NCBI GenBank assembly: GCA_023053685.1
Contig: JALIGW010000029.1
Location: forward strand, 3,358,501 to 3,422,500
Direction of reading: 5' to 3'
DNA length: 64,000 nt
Source: Diadophis punctatus similis
Taxonomy: Eukaryota > Chordata > Lepidosauria > Squamata > Dipsadidae
Shown: one piece after another, positions 1 to 12,169 of the stretch
Layout: every line of letters starts with the position of its first letter
Position numbering within the stretch: position 1 is the first letter of the stretch
Made by a program: the position numbers and the translations under genes
The notes under the pieces: model-generated
Databases searched by the model: none
What the model was told of the DNA's origin: nothing
What the model saw: only the letters and a program-made list of their open reading frames with translations

Positions 1-46
1 ATTTACAAAATGTGAGGGGGTGTACTCACTTCTGTGACATACTGTA
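1..46. mobile_element. End of a Tc1/mariner-type DNA transposon
   Basis: The window opens inside an element whose last bases (GTACTCACTTCTGTGACATA, then CTG) match the terminal repeat of a widespread vertebrate Tc1-like transposon. It stops at a TA dinucleotide at 45-46, the expected target site. Only the outer end lies in the window, so no transposase can be assessed. Confidence 0.55.
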
Positions 47-49
47 CAT

Positions 50-884
50 ATATTGTATCTACCTGACTTTTCCACCAAGCCCTCTAACATGCACCAAAAT
101 AAAGTACAGTGTCTGATTTTTGGCTTTCTGCAAGACAAATACATGGTTATTTTTAATACTGAAAGGAGTTTACATTCAAAATAGCAACAAAAATGCAACA
201 TTAAAATAATAAGATATCTAACATGTTTCAGTGAATAAATTCTTCAGGGCTACTAGAATATTGTTTTCCTTGTACTGCATCTTGAGAGACCACACTATCA
301 AGCTATTATGAAACAACCAGACTAACAGATCATAGCAGCCTACATTGACATTTTCAAAATAGAACAATGCAGGTCACTCAGTAATAACACTTAAAATGCC
401 TGAAAAAAAATCAAGGACACCAATAAGTGAATAAAAAAATCAAAATTAGCTGTATTTAAATCAACAAAAGCAGTTGCGGAAGAGGTATGCATTTTTTCCT
501 AAGCAATTACCTATGACCCAAGTTAAAAGCATGCTGAATTAATATTCATAACAAAGAAAATTTTGTGAATTACATGTATGGTAAGTAAGTGTATTAGACG
601 TATAAACAATTTTCAATGTAGTTGTCAAGGAAATACAAAGGAATAAATTCCATCTGTTTCTTCTATTCTACACAAAAGTCTACTAGACTCCTTTTCATTT
701 GATACTTATCATGCTTTATTGGAAATTGAGTCTGAAATGCATATTTGCACAAAACTGAAGCTTAACAGTTAATGTGCACAAAACACATTTACTGGGGATA
801 CTAGTTTCCAAATATGCGGACTCTCAGAGACGTAATAGTTGACCCTTAATATCCCTCTTAATGAGCCCAAATAATTGAAAGACA
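50..884. other. AT-rich non-coding stretch
   Basis: I see no ORF with coding character, no RNA gene and no clear repeat family. It is ordinary AT-rich intergenic sequence. Confidence 0.5.
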
Positions 885-963
885 GCATCCATCCATCCAT
901 CCATCCATCCATCCATCCATCCATCCATCCATCCATCCATCCATCCATCCATCCATCCATCCA
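885..963. repeat. (CATC)n tetranucleotide microsatellite
   Basis: About 19 near-perfect CATC units. The flanking sequence continues as diverged units (TGCATGCATGAATGCATGCA). Open frames here on both strands are artefacts of the repeat. Confidence 0.97.
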
Positions 964-1284
964 CTGCATGCATGAATGCATGCAAGCATCCAACCATCCC
1001 TCTGTCTGGGCAACAAGATTTTCACAAAAGAGAATGTCCTGTTTTATAGACTGGGTTCAAAAACTTGCTAACTCAAAATGATATATTTATTATGGCTTAG
1101 GTATGTTGTGAATCTATGCACTCTGGTCCTTAAACTATGATTTGTGGTTATGTTGTACAAACTCAATCAAAGTCAATATATGTGTTTTTCAATTCATAAT
1201 TCAGTAAAGCATTATTATTTTTTACTTTAGAGTTGCTGTTGTGAGATGGACAGCAATATACACAGATTTTTTTTCTTTTTACAA

Positions 1285-1515
1285 CCATGTAATCCCTTTT
1301 ATCAGGGTGGAGTCAGGGCGACTGAATGGAGCTGAGTCTTTACTGGCCGGGTGCCCTTCCTTACGTCTACACGGAGTTCACAGCAGATAGATTCTCTTTG
1401 CGCTATGACAGAGAAACATCTGTCGGACTGGCTAGGATTGAACTCTCAACCTTCAAGTGGGAGGCAAGCACCTTCACCTCTAGGCCACTGAGCTGTTCTA
1501 GCCATATACACTGAT
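1285..1515 (-). mobile_element. tRNA-derived SINE, family 2 (minus strand)
   Basis: On the minus strand the right end begins with an A-box-like TGGCCTAGAGGTGAAGGTGC, followed by a B-box-like GGTTGAGAGTTCAATCC. This is the layout of a tRNA-related pol III promoter. The body (CTGGCCGGGTGCCCTTCC on plus) recurs in a shorter copy at 21525-21645. Confidence 0.6.
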
Positions 1516-2839
1516 TAGTTAAACAAATAGCTTAATATGACAGGTTTAGCAAAGATTTAGCAAAACAGTTAACCCCCCCCCCCCAAAATCCCAGTTGAAC
1601 TGGCCAGGTTTAAAGTTAAGTACTTCTTTTTCTTTTTTTCAGGTGAAGCGTATGAAAACATATTTTTACACACAGGCCCCCATGTACTAAAACAGTACTT
1701 TAATTATAACTGAATAAGAGACAAGACTATTTTCTATTGAAAACTGCTTATAATCTAGCTACTCAAACTTTCTAAAAAAATCAACTTTGCCTTAAAAAAA
1801 GAAGTTTGATGCCACCACTATTTTGGAAACTTGTGTATTTCTGTTAAATCAACAAAATATGTTGTCTTTCAGAAAGTATTCTCTAACATTTTGTAGTGAT
1901 TCCAATGAGTGAGTGGTGTGAGGCCTGTAGGCTTCATAACTTGGTAACCATTCTTTAATCCCCCATTGTACCATCAAAGTTCAACGATGTGTTTTTTCAT
2001 TTTTGTTTTTCGTTTAAAACATGCAAATTAAGAAAAGTCTTACCAAATGAATTTAGTACTCAAATGCCCCCTCCCCCAGGAAAACAGATCAAATATTTTC
2101 AGCTATGACTTAATTATCAATTTATTTCTCCCTCCAGGAGACCATAATAATAATACAACTCTCATTATTTGCAGTCATTATGACATAAGTTGTATTCTAA
2201 TACATCTGAGGAGTACTATGTTGTAAAAGTCAGCTCTAGCAAACAGCCAAAAAAGTGATGTCAAACTCATAATAGGCTAGTTTCTGTGAGTGACTAGTTA
2301 ATGAGAGAAACCATGCCATGTGAATTATACAAGTATTTCAAACATTAGAGCCCCTTTAAATATGTACGATCTCTTCCATGCTCTTTATATTGTATTTACT
2401 ACTTAAATAATGGTTGCGTTCACATAATGAACTAACCTATGATTTGTTTATATGTTTGCTGAATAAGCAATAAGTCAGAAACTTTATGGCTCAGAGCAGT
2501 TTGTAGCCATTCACAATTATGTGTTTGGAGTGTAAGTGTGCAGGTAAGAAATTATTATATTATATTAAAAATGAGTATGCTCATTTGCAGTAGTAAAAAA
2601 TATATATGCATAATAAAACCTTAATTTTACAGAATTTCATTCAGTAGAAATCAGATGCGACAGATAAAATTTGACTTCAGTCATTCCCCCAGGGAGAATT
2701 CCATTTTTTGGCTAAGTAATTTACATAAATTTATATATGATTTGATACATTTTAAGCACACTCAGATTTAACCTTAGAGATTTTACTACATTCTCTGATC
2801 CTGTTTGAATTGGCTCTATTTTAGATACATATATACATA
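1516..2839. other. AT-rich non-coding stretch
   Basis: There is a poly-C run near 1573 and otherwise only AT-rich sequence. I can support no gene, RNA or recognisable element. Confidence 0.45.
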
Positions 2840-3241
2840 CCCATATTTTTGGGAAATTAAGATGCACTTCCCCCCCCCCAAAAAAAGAGGGTGGAAATGT
2901 TGGTGCGTCTTATACACCAAATATAGCCATTTGTGGCCTTCCGATGCCCCGCCCCAAGCAAAAACAGGTGCGCAGAGGGTTTGGGAGGTCTGCAGGGGCT
3001 GTGGGAGGGCAAAAATGCCATTTTTGTGAAAAACGGGCAAAAAACAGGTGCGCAGAGGATTTGGGAGGTCTGCAGGGGCTGTGGGAGGGCAAACATGGCA
3101 TTTTTGTGAAAAACGGGCAAAAAAAAGGTTACGCAGAGGTTTTGGGAGGTCTGCAGAATGCTGCTGGGGGAGAGCAAAAACTTTTTTTTTCTTACTTACC
3201 TCTTCGAAATCGTGGTGCGTCTTATAGTCCGAAAAATACGG
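2840..3241. mobile_element. TA-flanked MITE (GTATTTTTC family), left end decayed
   Basis: The right end, GTCCGAAAAATACGG followed by TA, mirrors a decayed left end (CCATATTTTTGGG). Just inside both ends is the family's hallmark, GGTGCGTCTTATA, on opposite strands. The body has a roughly 94-bp tandem unit (GTGCGCAGAGGATTTGGGAG and variants) seen about three times. It is the same family as 5802-6456. Confidence 0.7.
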
Positions 3242-3243
3242 TA

Positions 3244-3725
3244 CATACATACATACATACATACATACAATTTGTTGAGTTGCTTGCCTTGTGACTAGAT
3301 ATTTTCTATAAGGTTCTCCCCATCCCAGTCCACTACTATATTAGATATTACATCTGTAGTAATATCTTATTTTGTTTTAAAGTTTTTACTAATAATGCAA
3401 TGAAATTCATGTTTAAACAGACAAAATAGATAAACTACAGCAAACTGTACAGCAAACAAATCATTATGAAGGAAGAGTTTTCTGTAATCAGTTTCCGTAC
3501 CAATGGTCCACATTTACCCTTTTCAATCAAGAGCTCTATCTGCAGACATTTATTGTTCTCAACTCTTCTTTCACATTAAAATAAAATCTGCTCCCTAAAC
3601 TCATTCCATACAATATACCCCTCCTATCTTAAACTTACTTCCTCCAAACTTCTGAAGCCTAGTGAATTTAAAATTAAGGTTGGGCACCAACAGTTTTGTT
3701 GTTCCCATTAGATATAGGGGACTTA
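3244..3725. other. Short (CATA)n tract then unannotated DNA
   Basis: A (CATA)n tract lies at 3242-3269. The rest is AT-rich with no recognised feature. Confidence 0.5.
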
Positions 3726-3850
3726 ATACAATAAAAGTGTTGGAAGGGTTCTAGTTCAAACCTCTGCTCAATACCATTTCAGACAAATGGCTGCCCAATC
3801 TCTTCTTAAAATCCTCCAGTGATGGAGCACCCATTACTTCTGATGGCATG
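3726..3850 (-). mobile_element. CR1 LINE 3' fragment (minus)
   Basis: The antisense of the CR1 3' region is visible: GTTGGAAGGGTTCTAG, then CAGACAAATGGCTGCCCAAT and CTTCTTAAAATCCTCCAGTG. These are the complements of the end of the CR1 ORF, which ends in a phenylalanine-lysine-lysine type stretch. The copy is short and diverged. Confidence 0.7.
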
Positions 3851-5799
3851 GTATGTTTACTACCTTAAGCTACCTATGAAAAAAACAATAATATTGGTGG
3901 GATAAAAAATCTAAAACAAAAAGTATGTCATAAGGCTCCAGGTAGAACAAGTTTATCAACAGGAGGAAAAACTGCCAAAGATAGAATTGGTGCTTTATCC
4001 TAAGCTCTGCCAGACTTCTTGTGACAGAGAAAGGAAGAACTGAGATTTTATTATTCCTTCTCCAATATTCCTCTCCAACTGCAATCAGTGAGAGGAGAAT
4101 TAGCTACACTAACTACAGGGCTATGGGCATGCATGGGAATTGGGAAGGGCAAACAAAGTTGGATAATCTCCAAGAACAGACCTTGCTCTCTTGCTGTCCT
4201 CAAATGGGGAGATCTAAGATATCCTAACATTTCTGAGATATAGTCTCAGGGACATAGAACTGCAGCCAAAGAGTGCTTTTCAACTATTTTTGGAATGCCA
4301 GTTCTTTATACTTCAGTAGTAACTGATATTGCTTCCTCAAACAACAGATTATTTTCAGTAGCAAGTATTCTTTCTTCCCCTTTATATTTTTTTCTTCATT
4401 CTACAAAGCTTGAGGATAAATTCTGACAGCATATAATAGAACGTATGAAGTTTGATAAAATAATTATAATATAAACAATTCTCCTGTGGGAATAGAAATA
4501 GTTCTTGAATATTACAAAATTCACACAGAACTGGAGGGCTAATTTCCTATCTCTTGGTGCTTCAATATTCCAGATGTATTTAATTATTACTTAATATTCC
4601 AGATGTATTTAATATTCCACTATGTATAAATGACATAACATATAATCAGGGTACACAGGTAGTGATATTTCAAAGTCTTGAGTAGATCCTTTAAATGCCA
4701 GTCCAAAAGTTGTAAAACTGTTTTTAAAAATGACATGGAAATTATTAAAAATGTGCAATATACAAATGTGAATTCCAATTATGTTTAAGTTTAAATCAAG
4801 CTTTCAATTCAAACTAATTGCTGATAGGTAGCTCCCAGCACACCAAAGTCCAAAGGCTCTCTTTAAAGATATATTTGTTTTCAGCTCAGCCTAGTCATTA
4901 TAATAATTTATGTGTGAACCAGTCCAGTGTTATTAAAAACAATTCTAAAAATCTTAACTTGTTTTTTAATCTTAATACATTTTTAGGAAGATAATGGCAA
5001 TTATTTATTGTTCAGTATGTAAGTTATTCAAAATTACTAGCATGTAACAAAACGATGCTTTTCTGAAATTTGGCAACCTTCAGCTTAACTTTTAAGCATA
5101 TACACCTACTTTGTTGAAAGCTCAAGTTGAACACATATCTTAAAATATGCACTCCAACTTTGCTTTAAGATTATTTGCTTATAACTGCAAATTATCATGC
5201 AGTGACAAATACAGATAATAAAAATCGAAGAATAGTAGATTCTCCTTCACAACAGAGTGCAGTGCCATTTACTGGGGATGCTGTTGTCACGTTTCCTTTA
5301 CCAGGCAAGATAATCTGTAGGGAACCTTATGGCTTACAGTCTACAGTTCTCTACATGACCACTCTAAAATAAATTATTTATGAGTAAACTTTTACAGCCC
5401 TTATGGATAAGTCTGGACTTCTACTCTTCTGCAAAGTAGCGAATAAACCTTAGGGAGTCATAACGAAGATTCAAGAAAAGGCATATAAAGGTTGCCTCAC
5501 AAATAGAGGCATAATTACAATGAAGTGCATACTATTTTCTGACAAATAATAGCTATTATGACCACGTTACCCATTAACCTCTTATCTGAAAATATAGCAA
5601 TATTCAGTTTGGAGTATATAAGTGCATACTTTCACTTTCCTCCTAAAATATCACAAACTTAATAGGACAAGCAATAATCACAGTTCCATATGGTATTTCA
5701 TTTGTTTCCTGAACTTATACTCTTTTGATATTATGTAAATTCTCTTATTAAGGTGTTACACCAGCACTCTTATCCCAAAAACTCAGATGAATTAACATC
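3851..5799. other. AT-rich non-coding stretch
   Basis: No gene is supportable. The small open frames here lack codon-use signal or homology I recognise. A duplicated phrase (AATATTCCAGATGTATTTAA) near 4566 and 4597 is a local tandem duplication. Confidence 0.45.
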
Positions 5800-5801
5800 T
5801 A

Positions 5802-6456
5802 CCGTATTTTTCGGAGTATAAGACGCACCTTTTTGCCCCCAAAAAGAGGGTGGAAATGTCGGTGCGTCTTATACACCGAATACAGCCATTTTTGGCCTCC
5901 TGAAGCCATGCCCCCGCATCTCATGGGGGCATTTTTGCCTTCCCCCACCCTCTAGGAGTGTTCTGCAGGCTTCCCAAACCCTCTGCATGCCCTGTTTTTG
6001 CAAAATAAATGAGCAAAAAATGAGCCTTTTTTGCAAAAACTGGAGTGTTTTTGCCTTCTAATTACCCCAACTAGCATGACTGGAGGAGGAATTCTGGGAG
6101 TTGAAGTCCACTAGTCTTAAAGCTGTCAAGTTTGAAGACCCCTGGGTTAGGGGTTAGGGGTGCAAGGGTCTTCAAACTTGGCAAGTTTAAGACTTGTGGA
6201 CTTCAACTCCCATTCCTGAGCTAGCATGACTGGAGGAGGAATTCTGGGAGTTGAAGTCCACTAGTCTTAAAGCTGTCAAGTTTGAAGTTTGTAAAAAGTG
6301 TACATGGTTGTAAAAAGTATACATGGTTGTAAAAAGTATTCTGCTACACTGGTATTTTATTAAATAATATATTACTACACCATTTGGTTCAGAATACTTT
6401 TTTCCTTGTTTTCCTCCTCTAAAATCTAGGTGCGTCTTATACTCTGAAAAATACGG
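5802..6456. mobile_element. TA-flanked MITE with nested foldback insert
   Basis: Ends read CCGTATTTTTCGGAGTATAA and, inverted, CCGTATTTTTCAGAGTATAA, each bordered by TA (5800-5801 and 6457-6458). That is a clear terminal inverted repeat with the TA duplication of Tc1/mariner-like elements. There is no transposase. The interior contains a second foldback element (6170-6287) and a 67-bp direct repeat. Confidence 0.8.
6170..6287. repeat. Foldback element (TTCAAACTTGGCA family)
   Basis: The arms TTCAAACTTGGCAAGTTTAA and CTTAAAGCTGTCAAGTTTGA are inverted copies around a short spacer, with GGACTTCAACTCCC / GGGAGTTGAAGTCC further in. The right half is duplicated directly at 6071-6138. A half element lies at 6882-6940 and a diverged full one at 38085-38180. 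Confidence 0.7.
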
Positions 6457-6457
6457 T

Positions 6458-7171
6458 AATTCTTAATTAATTATATATTGGAAATGCTTTATTAGAATGT
6501 AGATTATTCTATCCTTTTGTAACTCTAGCACTCACAGCCTTTCTGCTTTTAAAGGATGTAAGCTGGACCTGAACTTTGATTAATCTCCAATGAAAAAGAC
6601 ATTTCACAGATATTGGAGTATCCCCCAAACATATGTTTGGGGTATATAAAAGTATAGTAATAAGAAGTCTTTTGAATTACTATAAAAAGTAGAATGCAGA
6701 GGAAAAGTGCATGGTTTTTAGAGTTTAAATCATCACATTACATTATTCCTTGAAGGTAATGGAGCCAACACATTTAAGTACAGCATGCTCTCTGCAACAT
6801 ATTCCACTCAAGAAAATAAAATGCTGCATATCAAATCAGTTGGAAAGTTTCAGTTTCAAAAGCATAGTAGTCTAGCACAGAGATCTTCAAACTTGGCAAC
6901 TTTAAGACTTGTGGACTTCAACTCCCAGAATTCTCCAGCCAGCTGGCTGGTCTAGCACAGCTGGATAGTGATCAAATTCAAAAATGAAGAGTGGGGACAC
7001 AGATATAGCACCTTTTGACAGCTCCTTAAATCAATTGTATCTTTCTTTAGGACTGTAAAGAAAACACAATTTCTTAAAGAAGTTACCATGAAGTGTTATG
7101 TGAACACGATACATCCTTCGAATCACCTTTTCTCCTTTGATTCCAGATCACTGTACGCTCAAAGTATAGCA
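6458..7171. other. Non-coding stretch with half foldback element
   Basis: Contains a half copy of the TTCAAACTTGGCA foldback family at about 6882-6940. The rest is AT-rich. It may include the 3' UTR and flank of the minus-strand gene that ends at 7172. Confidence 0.45.
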
Positions 7172-7360
7172 TCAAGACTCATCAGATGGAGTCAAATCAT
7201 TCTGAACACAACCAGGATCCACTTCTAAGGAAGGCTTTTTTGACTTCCCAGTCTTAAACCTGAGCTTTCCTGGTAGGTTCTCTTTGGAGTATGAACCAAC
7301 ATAACCATGCTTAATTTCAAGATAAGTTAACATTCCTTTTATTACAACTTTTTCAAAGTT
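7172..7360 (-). CDS. Terminal coding exon of an unidentified minus-strand gene
   Basis: On the minus strand a pyrimidine-rich acceptor (CACTTTTCAG) at 7361 opens a 63-codon exon beginning NFEKVV and ending in SDES and a TGA stop. The middle is basic (GKLRFKTGKSKKP) and the end acidic. The frame joins in phase 0 to the exon at 7639-7743 across a 278-bp intron. I do not recognise the protein with confidence. The pattern phenylalanine-glutamate, valine, glycine, tyrosine, glutamate near the exon start faintly recalls TAF1D, an RNA polymerase I selectivity-factor subunit, but this is a weak impression. An in-frame extension upstream of the acceptor also exists, so the exact start is a choice based on the splice site. 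Confidence 0.55.
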   Translation of the reverse strand, partial: NFEKVVIKGMLTYLEIKHGYVGSYSKENLPGKLRFKTGKSKKPSLEVDPGCVQNDLTPSDES

Positions 7361-7638
7361 CTGAAAAGTGTAAGAGAGTATTTTAAATTGAGAAAAGTAA
7401 GCATCATGCATTGCTATATTTTTATTTTTTCCCTCATACTCTACCAAACACTGTGACATCAACTTTCCCAGTATTCTTCAAAAGGTATACCTAAACCATT
7501 TATTTTGGTAAGTAGAGTGCAAGTTATGTTAAAGTGATCTGACTAATCTCTAGCAACTATAAAGCCCCCACATTTGAAAATGTATTGAGCATCATAGTAT
7601 ATATGTGTAAGTGAAGCATAAAAAGAGCGCACACTAAC

Positions 7639-7743
7639 CAGTCGTTTGCTATAACGGATCCGTTCTTCTTCAGGCTCCATCTCAGACTCTTCTGATGAGA
7701 GTGAGAAGGATATATCAGAACTACTATCTTCTTCCTCGTCCTC
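7639..7743 (-). CDS. Acidic internal exon of the same unidentified gene
   Basis: This is a 35-codon minus-strand exon between a strong acceptor (TTTCTCTTATCTCAAG) and a donor (CTG|GTTAGT). It encodes EDEEEDSSSDISF, then a serine/glutamate-rich stretch, then EEERIRYSKRL. The composition (acidic serine-rich followed by basic) suits a nuclear or nucleolar protein and casein-kinase-2-like phosphosites. It lies in phase 0 with the next exon. No longer open frame explains the sequence, and the splice signals plus biased composition argue for a real exon. The gene is probably transcribed from the CpG-rich region near 10.9 kb. Identity unknown. Confidence 0.6.
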
Positions 7744-10086
7744 CTTGAGATAAGAGAAAGGAAACAGTATATCAGAGATTCCCCTTCAATTCTTTCCTTA
7801 GGCCTTCCAAAACATGTCATACCTTCAGATGTTTTGAATTTTAGTTTCCACCACCCACATTGATTGGAAAATATTTTAGTACCAGTAGATTTCATTCAAA
7901 TAACTACAGTGTTCGCAATCTAAGTATGATCTGGCAGTTGCAGAAGAGAAGCATATAAATGTATTTATTAAATTTATAAGGCCATGCAAGTCCATCATGA
8001 TTCTGGATGGCATAAAACATTAAAATGGTATAAACAATAAAGAACAGTACTGTCTGGACATAGCAACAAAACATATCAATCTATCATACAGGTCCACCAC
8101 CTACCTAAGTCCTGAGAGAATAGCCATGTTTAAACCACATGGGATCTCTGGGAATCTGGTGGCATATAAATTTAATAAATAACAACAATCATTTTTTTTA
8201 AAGGTAGGATAAGGGCCATATGAATTCATATACTAGGTGCTGTAACAGAGAAGGCCTCCTTTCCATCAGGTGACACTGATCAATGGGAACTCGGAGCATG
8301 TCAACTATGTGCACTTGTACAAGAGGGCAGAAATGGCTGAAGAAAGATGGTTCTCAGATTACCAAGTTCTATATCATGAAGACTTTATAAGTGCCATCAA
8401 CACTTTGAGTTGCATCCAGAAGCTTACTGAAAACCAGTGCAGCTTATGAAACAGACATTTCATTCTGCCTGTGCTACTGCATTCTAAATCAGCTGCTTCT
8501 GAAAGGTCTTCCATAATTTGTCCAGTGCTAATACACAGATGTATGTTGATCTGTGGCATACAATAAGTTCTGTTTTTTAAATGGGTTGAAAAATCAATTT
8601 AAGAAAATACGCCCAATTTAATTAAAAACATTTTCATTTATTTATAGAAAGCATTTCAAAATACTAATACTATGATTATAAAGATAGTTCTTATAATTAC
8701 TATGCTACCTGTAAAACAATTCCAATTTGACTTATAATGTATTGTAATGATTTAATACTAAGAGAGTAACTTTTTTCAGCTTGAGGAATATTTAATAAAG
8801 CAATTTCTAATATTATATCAAGTGTCCTCAAACTGTGAGTCAGGATCACCAAGAGAATCACAAGCAGCTTAGAGGGGTGTCTTGGTCTTTAAAAAACCTC
8901 ATCAAGCTTGCGCAGGCAAAGGAGAACAGTGTAAAAACTTGTTCTGGGCTTTGCTCCTAATTTTGTCTATACAAGTTCAGAGTGGGAAGCTGCAGTAACT
9001 GCGAAGTATGAGAACCCCTACAATAATGGATTAAAGCAATGAGTAAAAGCGATATATTTATTTCGTGCCCAACCCTAACATCACTGTAATTATTTTTACC
9101 CAAGAGGACAAAATTGCACAAATTCGCATAATATTCTGATGGGGGTTGCTACCATGCAAAGCTTGTGATCCATTGACTTATATTGTAGTATAAACCGAAA
9201 GTGAGCCGCCTGTTGCCCTTCTACTCTTTAAAGCATAACTAAGGTGAGGAATCTTAGGAGTTATATTTCGGAGAGCCACATGTTATCTAACCATGATTTA
9301 AATCCATATTGATGTAATATATTTAGAAGATAGTTACAGCCAAACCAACAGCAACAAAATTCTTTTTAGTACTTTAAGATATATCACACTAGTCACAATT
9401 TATGATTTCAACCATTATATGTGTTGCCAATTTGATGTTTCTTTACAGCACTATTGTAAAGCATATGTACCATAATCATAATTTTGCTGCATAATTATAA
9501 AAGGACTCCTGTAATTAAAAGTTTATACAGCAGGATAAATCTGATATTACAACTGCCCGACACTAAAAGCCTATGTAAGAATAATAATGTATATGCCACA
9601 AAACTGATGAATGAAGAGAGGATTCATTACTGTATAAGTAACACAGGAATCCATCTTTGGAAACTCTATAATAGTAACTTATATAAAAATTGATTAAATA
9701 AAAATACATCTTAAGGCAAACTGCCTAAACTTGTTTTAGTCACAGTTTGAAAACTAACAAGAGTTAAATTCTGCCTTGGTGATTTGAAGTATAAATAGCA
9801 AGAAGGAATTGGGTGGAGTAAGGGAAATTCAGAGATGTCTACTTGCTCCCAACACCAATCTCACTTGTTGTCCCAAGGTCCCAGAGCCAATAAAATAGTC
9901 CAGAATAATACTGCTAAAAGAAGTCAGAAATTAGGGAGAATAATTATCTAGATTTTAAGCATATTACATAATTTGCACTGACACAAATGCAGATAAGACA
10001 CCTTGGTTTTCACCACGGAGAAGGGGAAGTATTAAATATAGCATTATTTACAAAACTACAGAAAATAAACCAAAGTTAGTTCTTAC
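7744..10086. other. Probable intron(s) of the minus-strand gene
   Basis: AT-rich sequence between the acidic exon and the candidate upstream exon. Middle coding exons could be hidden here; I could not find any with both good splice sites and an open phase. Near 8100-8190 is a decayed LINE-like tail (GGTGGCATATAAATTTAATA). Confidence 0.35.
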
Positions 10087-10114
10087 CAGGTCTCTGATTT
10101 TCCTTTGCCCCTTT
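10087..10114 (-). CDS. Candidate 28-bp microexon (minus)
   Basis: A long pyrimidine tract (complement of the AAAAG repeat at 10123-10149) and CCCTAG precede 28 bases ending CTG|GTAAG. Joined to the candidate first exon (AT|A) the frame stays open, reading KGQRKIRDL. The splice signals are good but so short an exon needs transcript evidence. Confidence 0.3.
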
Positions 10115-10922
10115 CTAGGGCACGAAAAGAAAAGAAAAGAAAAGAAAAGCAATAAATTCCCGATCGTCTTCAAAAGCTGGAGAACTTTCGTATCCAGAAA
10201 GGGCAGGAAGCCTTCAAATACAAAGAGAAACCAACTTCCTTCTGGGGAGTGGGGGTTGCCAGGGGGATCCCGGAGGGCATACTATACCCCGGCTCCTCTC
10301 CACAAAGCCGGGCTCGGAGGGGGAGGGTGTCCCGAGAACTGTAACCTCTCTTCACCTTAGCTCCCAAAACGACCAACTCTGAAGCAGTAACTCGAGGCAG
10401 GGAAGGGGAAAAAAAACTCCCACAAAGTCCCTGGCGCGACATTAAACTCTCTCCCAGGTCCGACTGATAAGAAGATAAATAAGCTTTCCCCTATCGATCT
10501 GGCCCCACAATCCCTGGAAATCCCCCATTCAAGACCAGTCTCGCCCACACGCACCTTCAGCCTTCCCAGTCTCTCAACTTGCCTCTCGAGCCTCTGCCCA
10601 TCCCTCCGATTCTCACCTCAGTAGCCTTGGCTCATCTCAAATGCCCCCACCGAGCTTAACCCGGCCCCCTTCCCCCGTGACTATCGGCCCCATCCTGGGC
10701 TTTTCAGGGTGGCCCCGAACTCGCACCCAAACCTCAGCCTTGTCGCTTCCACTTCTATCACCCCCCCTCCCAGGGACACAGCCACAGCCTTCCACTACGA
10801 AGGGCCACTAGGCACCCTCGCGTCGGTTCTCGGGGCCTGGTAGCGCTCCATCGGTCAACCACTCAACCCCACCGTCATTCGCCCTCCTTCCCTTCCCGCC
10901 GCCCCCAGATTCTTCCCCTCAC

Positions 10923-10945
10923 ATAGAAGCAGCCGCCGCCGCCAT
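10923..10945 (-). CDS. Candidate first coding exon (minus)
   Basis: Inside the CpG-rich region the minus strand reads ATG GCG GCG GCG GCT GCT TCT AT, followed by a donor-like GTGAGG. Unspliced, the frame would stop immediately, so the ATG makes sense only if this donor is used. Short alanine-rich first exons at CpG promoters are common. Assignment to the gene at 7.2 kb is inference. Confidence 0.35.
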
Positions 10946-11159
10946 TTTGAACCCGTCAGACTCTCACATACACACATACTCGGCCGCCATACTGCGCCTG
11001 CGCGGCATATCCTTCCCTCTCTGACCCCTCCCAACATGCAAGGCCTCCCCATGCGCACGCGCGCTTTTCTCCACCTGAAGTTGAACCCTTTTTAACTGCG
11101 CACGCGTATAAGCGGAATCTACTTTGGCCTAGACTTGACCAGTGGATACGCATGCGTAG

Positions 11160-11215
11160 TATTTCTTTATTTATTTATCTATCTATCTATCTTTCTACTT
11201 TATCTATCTATCTCC
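11160..11215. repeat. (ATCT)n microsatellite
   Basis: Imperfect TTTATCTATCTATC tract with one CTTT interruption. Confidence 0.9.
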
Positions 11216-11330
11216 CTTCTTCGCTCTCTTCTCTCGTCCCCTGATTTGGCCGGAGCTTTACGTAAAATTGGGGTTTTCTGTTGCGCCACCTAGCGGAATA
11301 TTACAATTTCCGAGGCATGCGCAATGATCG

Positions 11331-12169
11331 TATCCTGGATTCACGGAGGGAAAAAGTGCTCTGAGACGAACATTCGATCTGGTGTTTATTCTGGATAAGA
11401 GTTATTGATCTTCGTGGAACTGATCCGGAATAGGGAAATTAAGGATTCTGTTTTACATGTTACGCCCGCAGGCTAATTCTCGCGCACTTTATGTTACTCA
11501 GAGAAGCTTTATCTGACGCGGTTACCAAGTGAAGTAGGATGAGGGGCATTAAACTCATTACTAGGCCAATTTAGCAAAAAGTGTGCTTGGGGTCGTATCC
11601 TATTAAGATTATCCTATTAAGAACAGCCCTTCGTGTTTCTCTCCTCATCTTTACGGAAGAGACGAGGGGGACGGCGGGGCAGCCGCTGTCTCCAACTTTT
11701 GCTTTTCTTTCAGTAACTGACAAATAACTGATTCTACCGCATCGTTTTAAGTTCTAGGAGATAATTTGAAAATTACTACTAAATAAAGAAAAAAAATGTT
11801 CTGGCTGGTTTGCATTCGCTACCCATTATCTTGCCCAGCAATCCAGAATTGTGACAGAAAACCGGGCACAGCCGGTTTTCTGCCACAATTCTGGATCGCA
11901 ATGAGAGCGTAATGAGAGGACCTTTGGTTTGGAGTCGGCTTTCAGAAAGTGATACAAGGGGGCGGGGGAGCCTCACGTTTCAAAATCTCTACATAAAGCG
12001 TTTTAAGGGGGTGGGGGATATATAGACTGACACCAATTTAACAAGCTAATTAGATTTTGCTGCTAGCTGTTATCGCATAAGAGTCAGCCAATGTTTTAAG
12101 TTTCACAAAAGTGAGATATTACTCTAATATTTTTTGAGGCAGAGTTGAGAAAATCTTCCTGAGGAATAT
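11331..12169. other. Non-coding flank of the CpG promoter
   Basis: Holds an inverted pair near 11828-11900 (CCAGAATTGTGACAGAAAAC against its complement-like GTTTTCTGCCACAATTCTGG), a small hairpin. I see no gene. Confidence 0.45.

Larger units (their letters stand above)
10200..11330. promoter_or_regulatory. CpG-rich promoter region with NRF1-like motifs
   Basis: G+C and CpG content rise sharply against AT-rich flanks. The 10.98-11.32 kb part holds several NRF-1-like words (TGCGCCTGCGCGG, CATGCGCACGCGCG, ACGCATGCG, CATGCGCA). This fits a housekeeping promoter driving the minus-strand gene, possibly in both directions. Confidence 0.6.
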
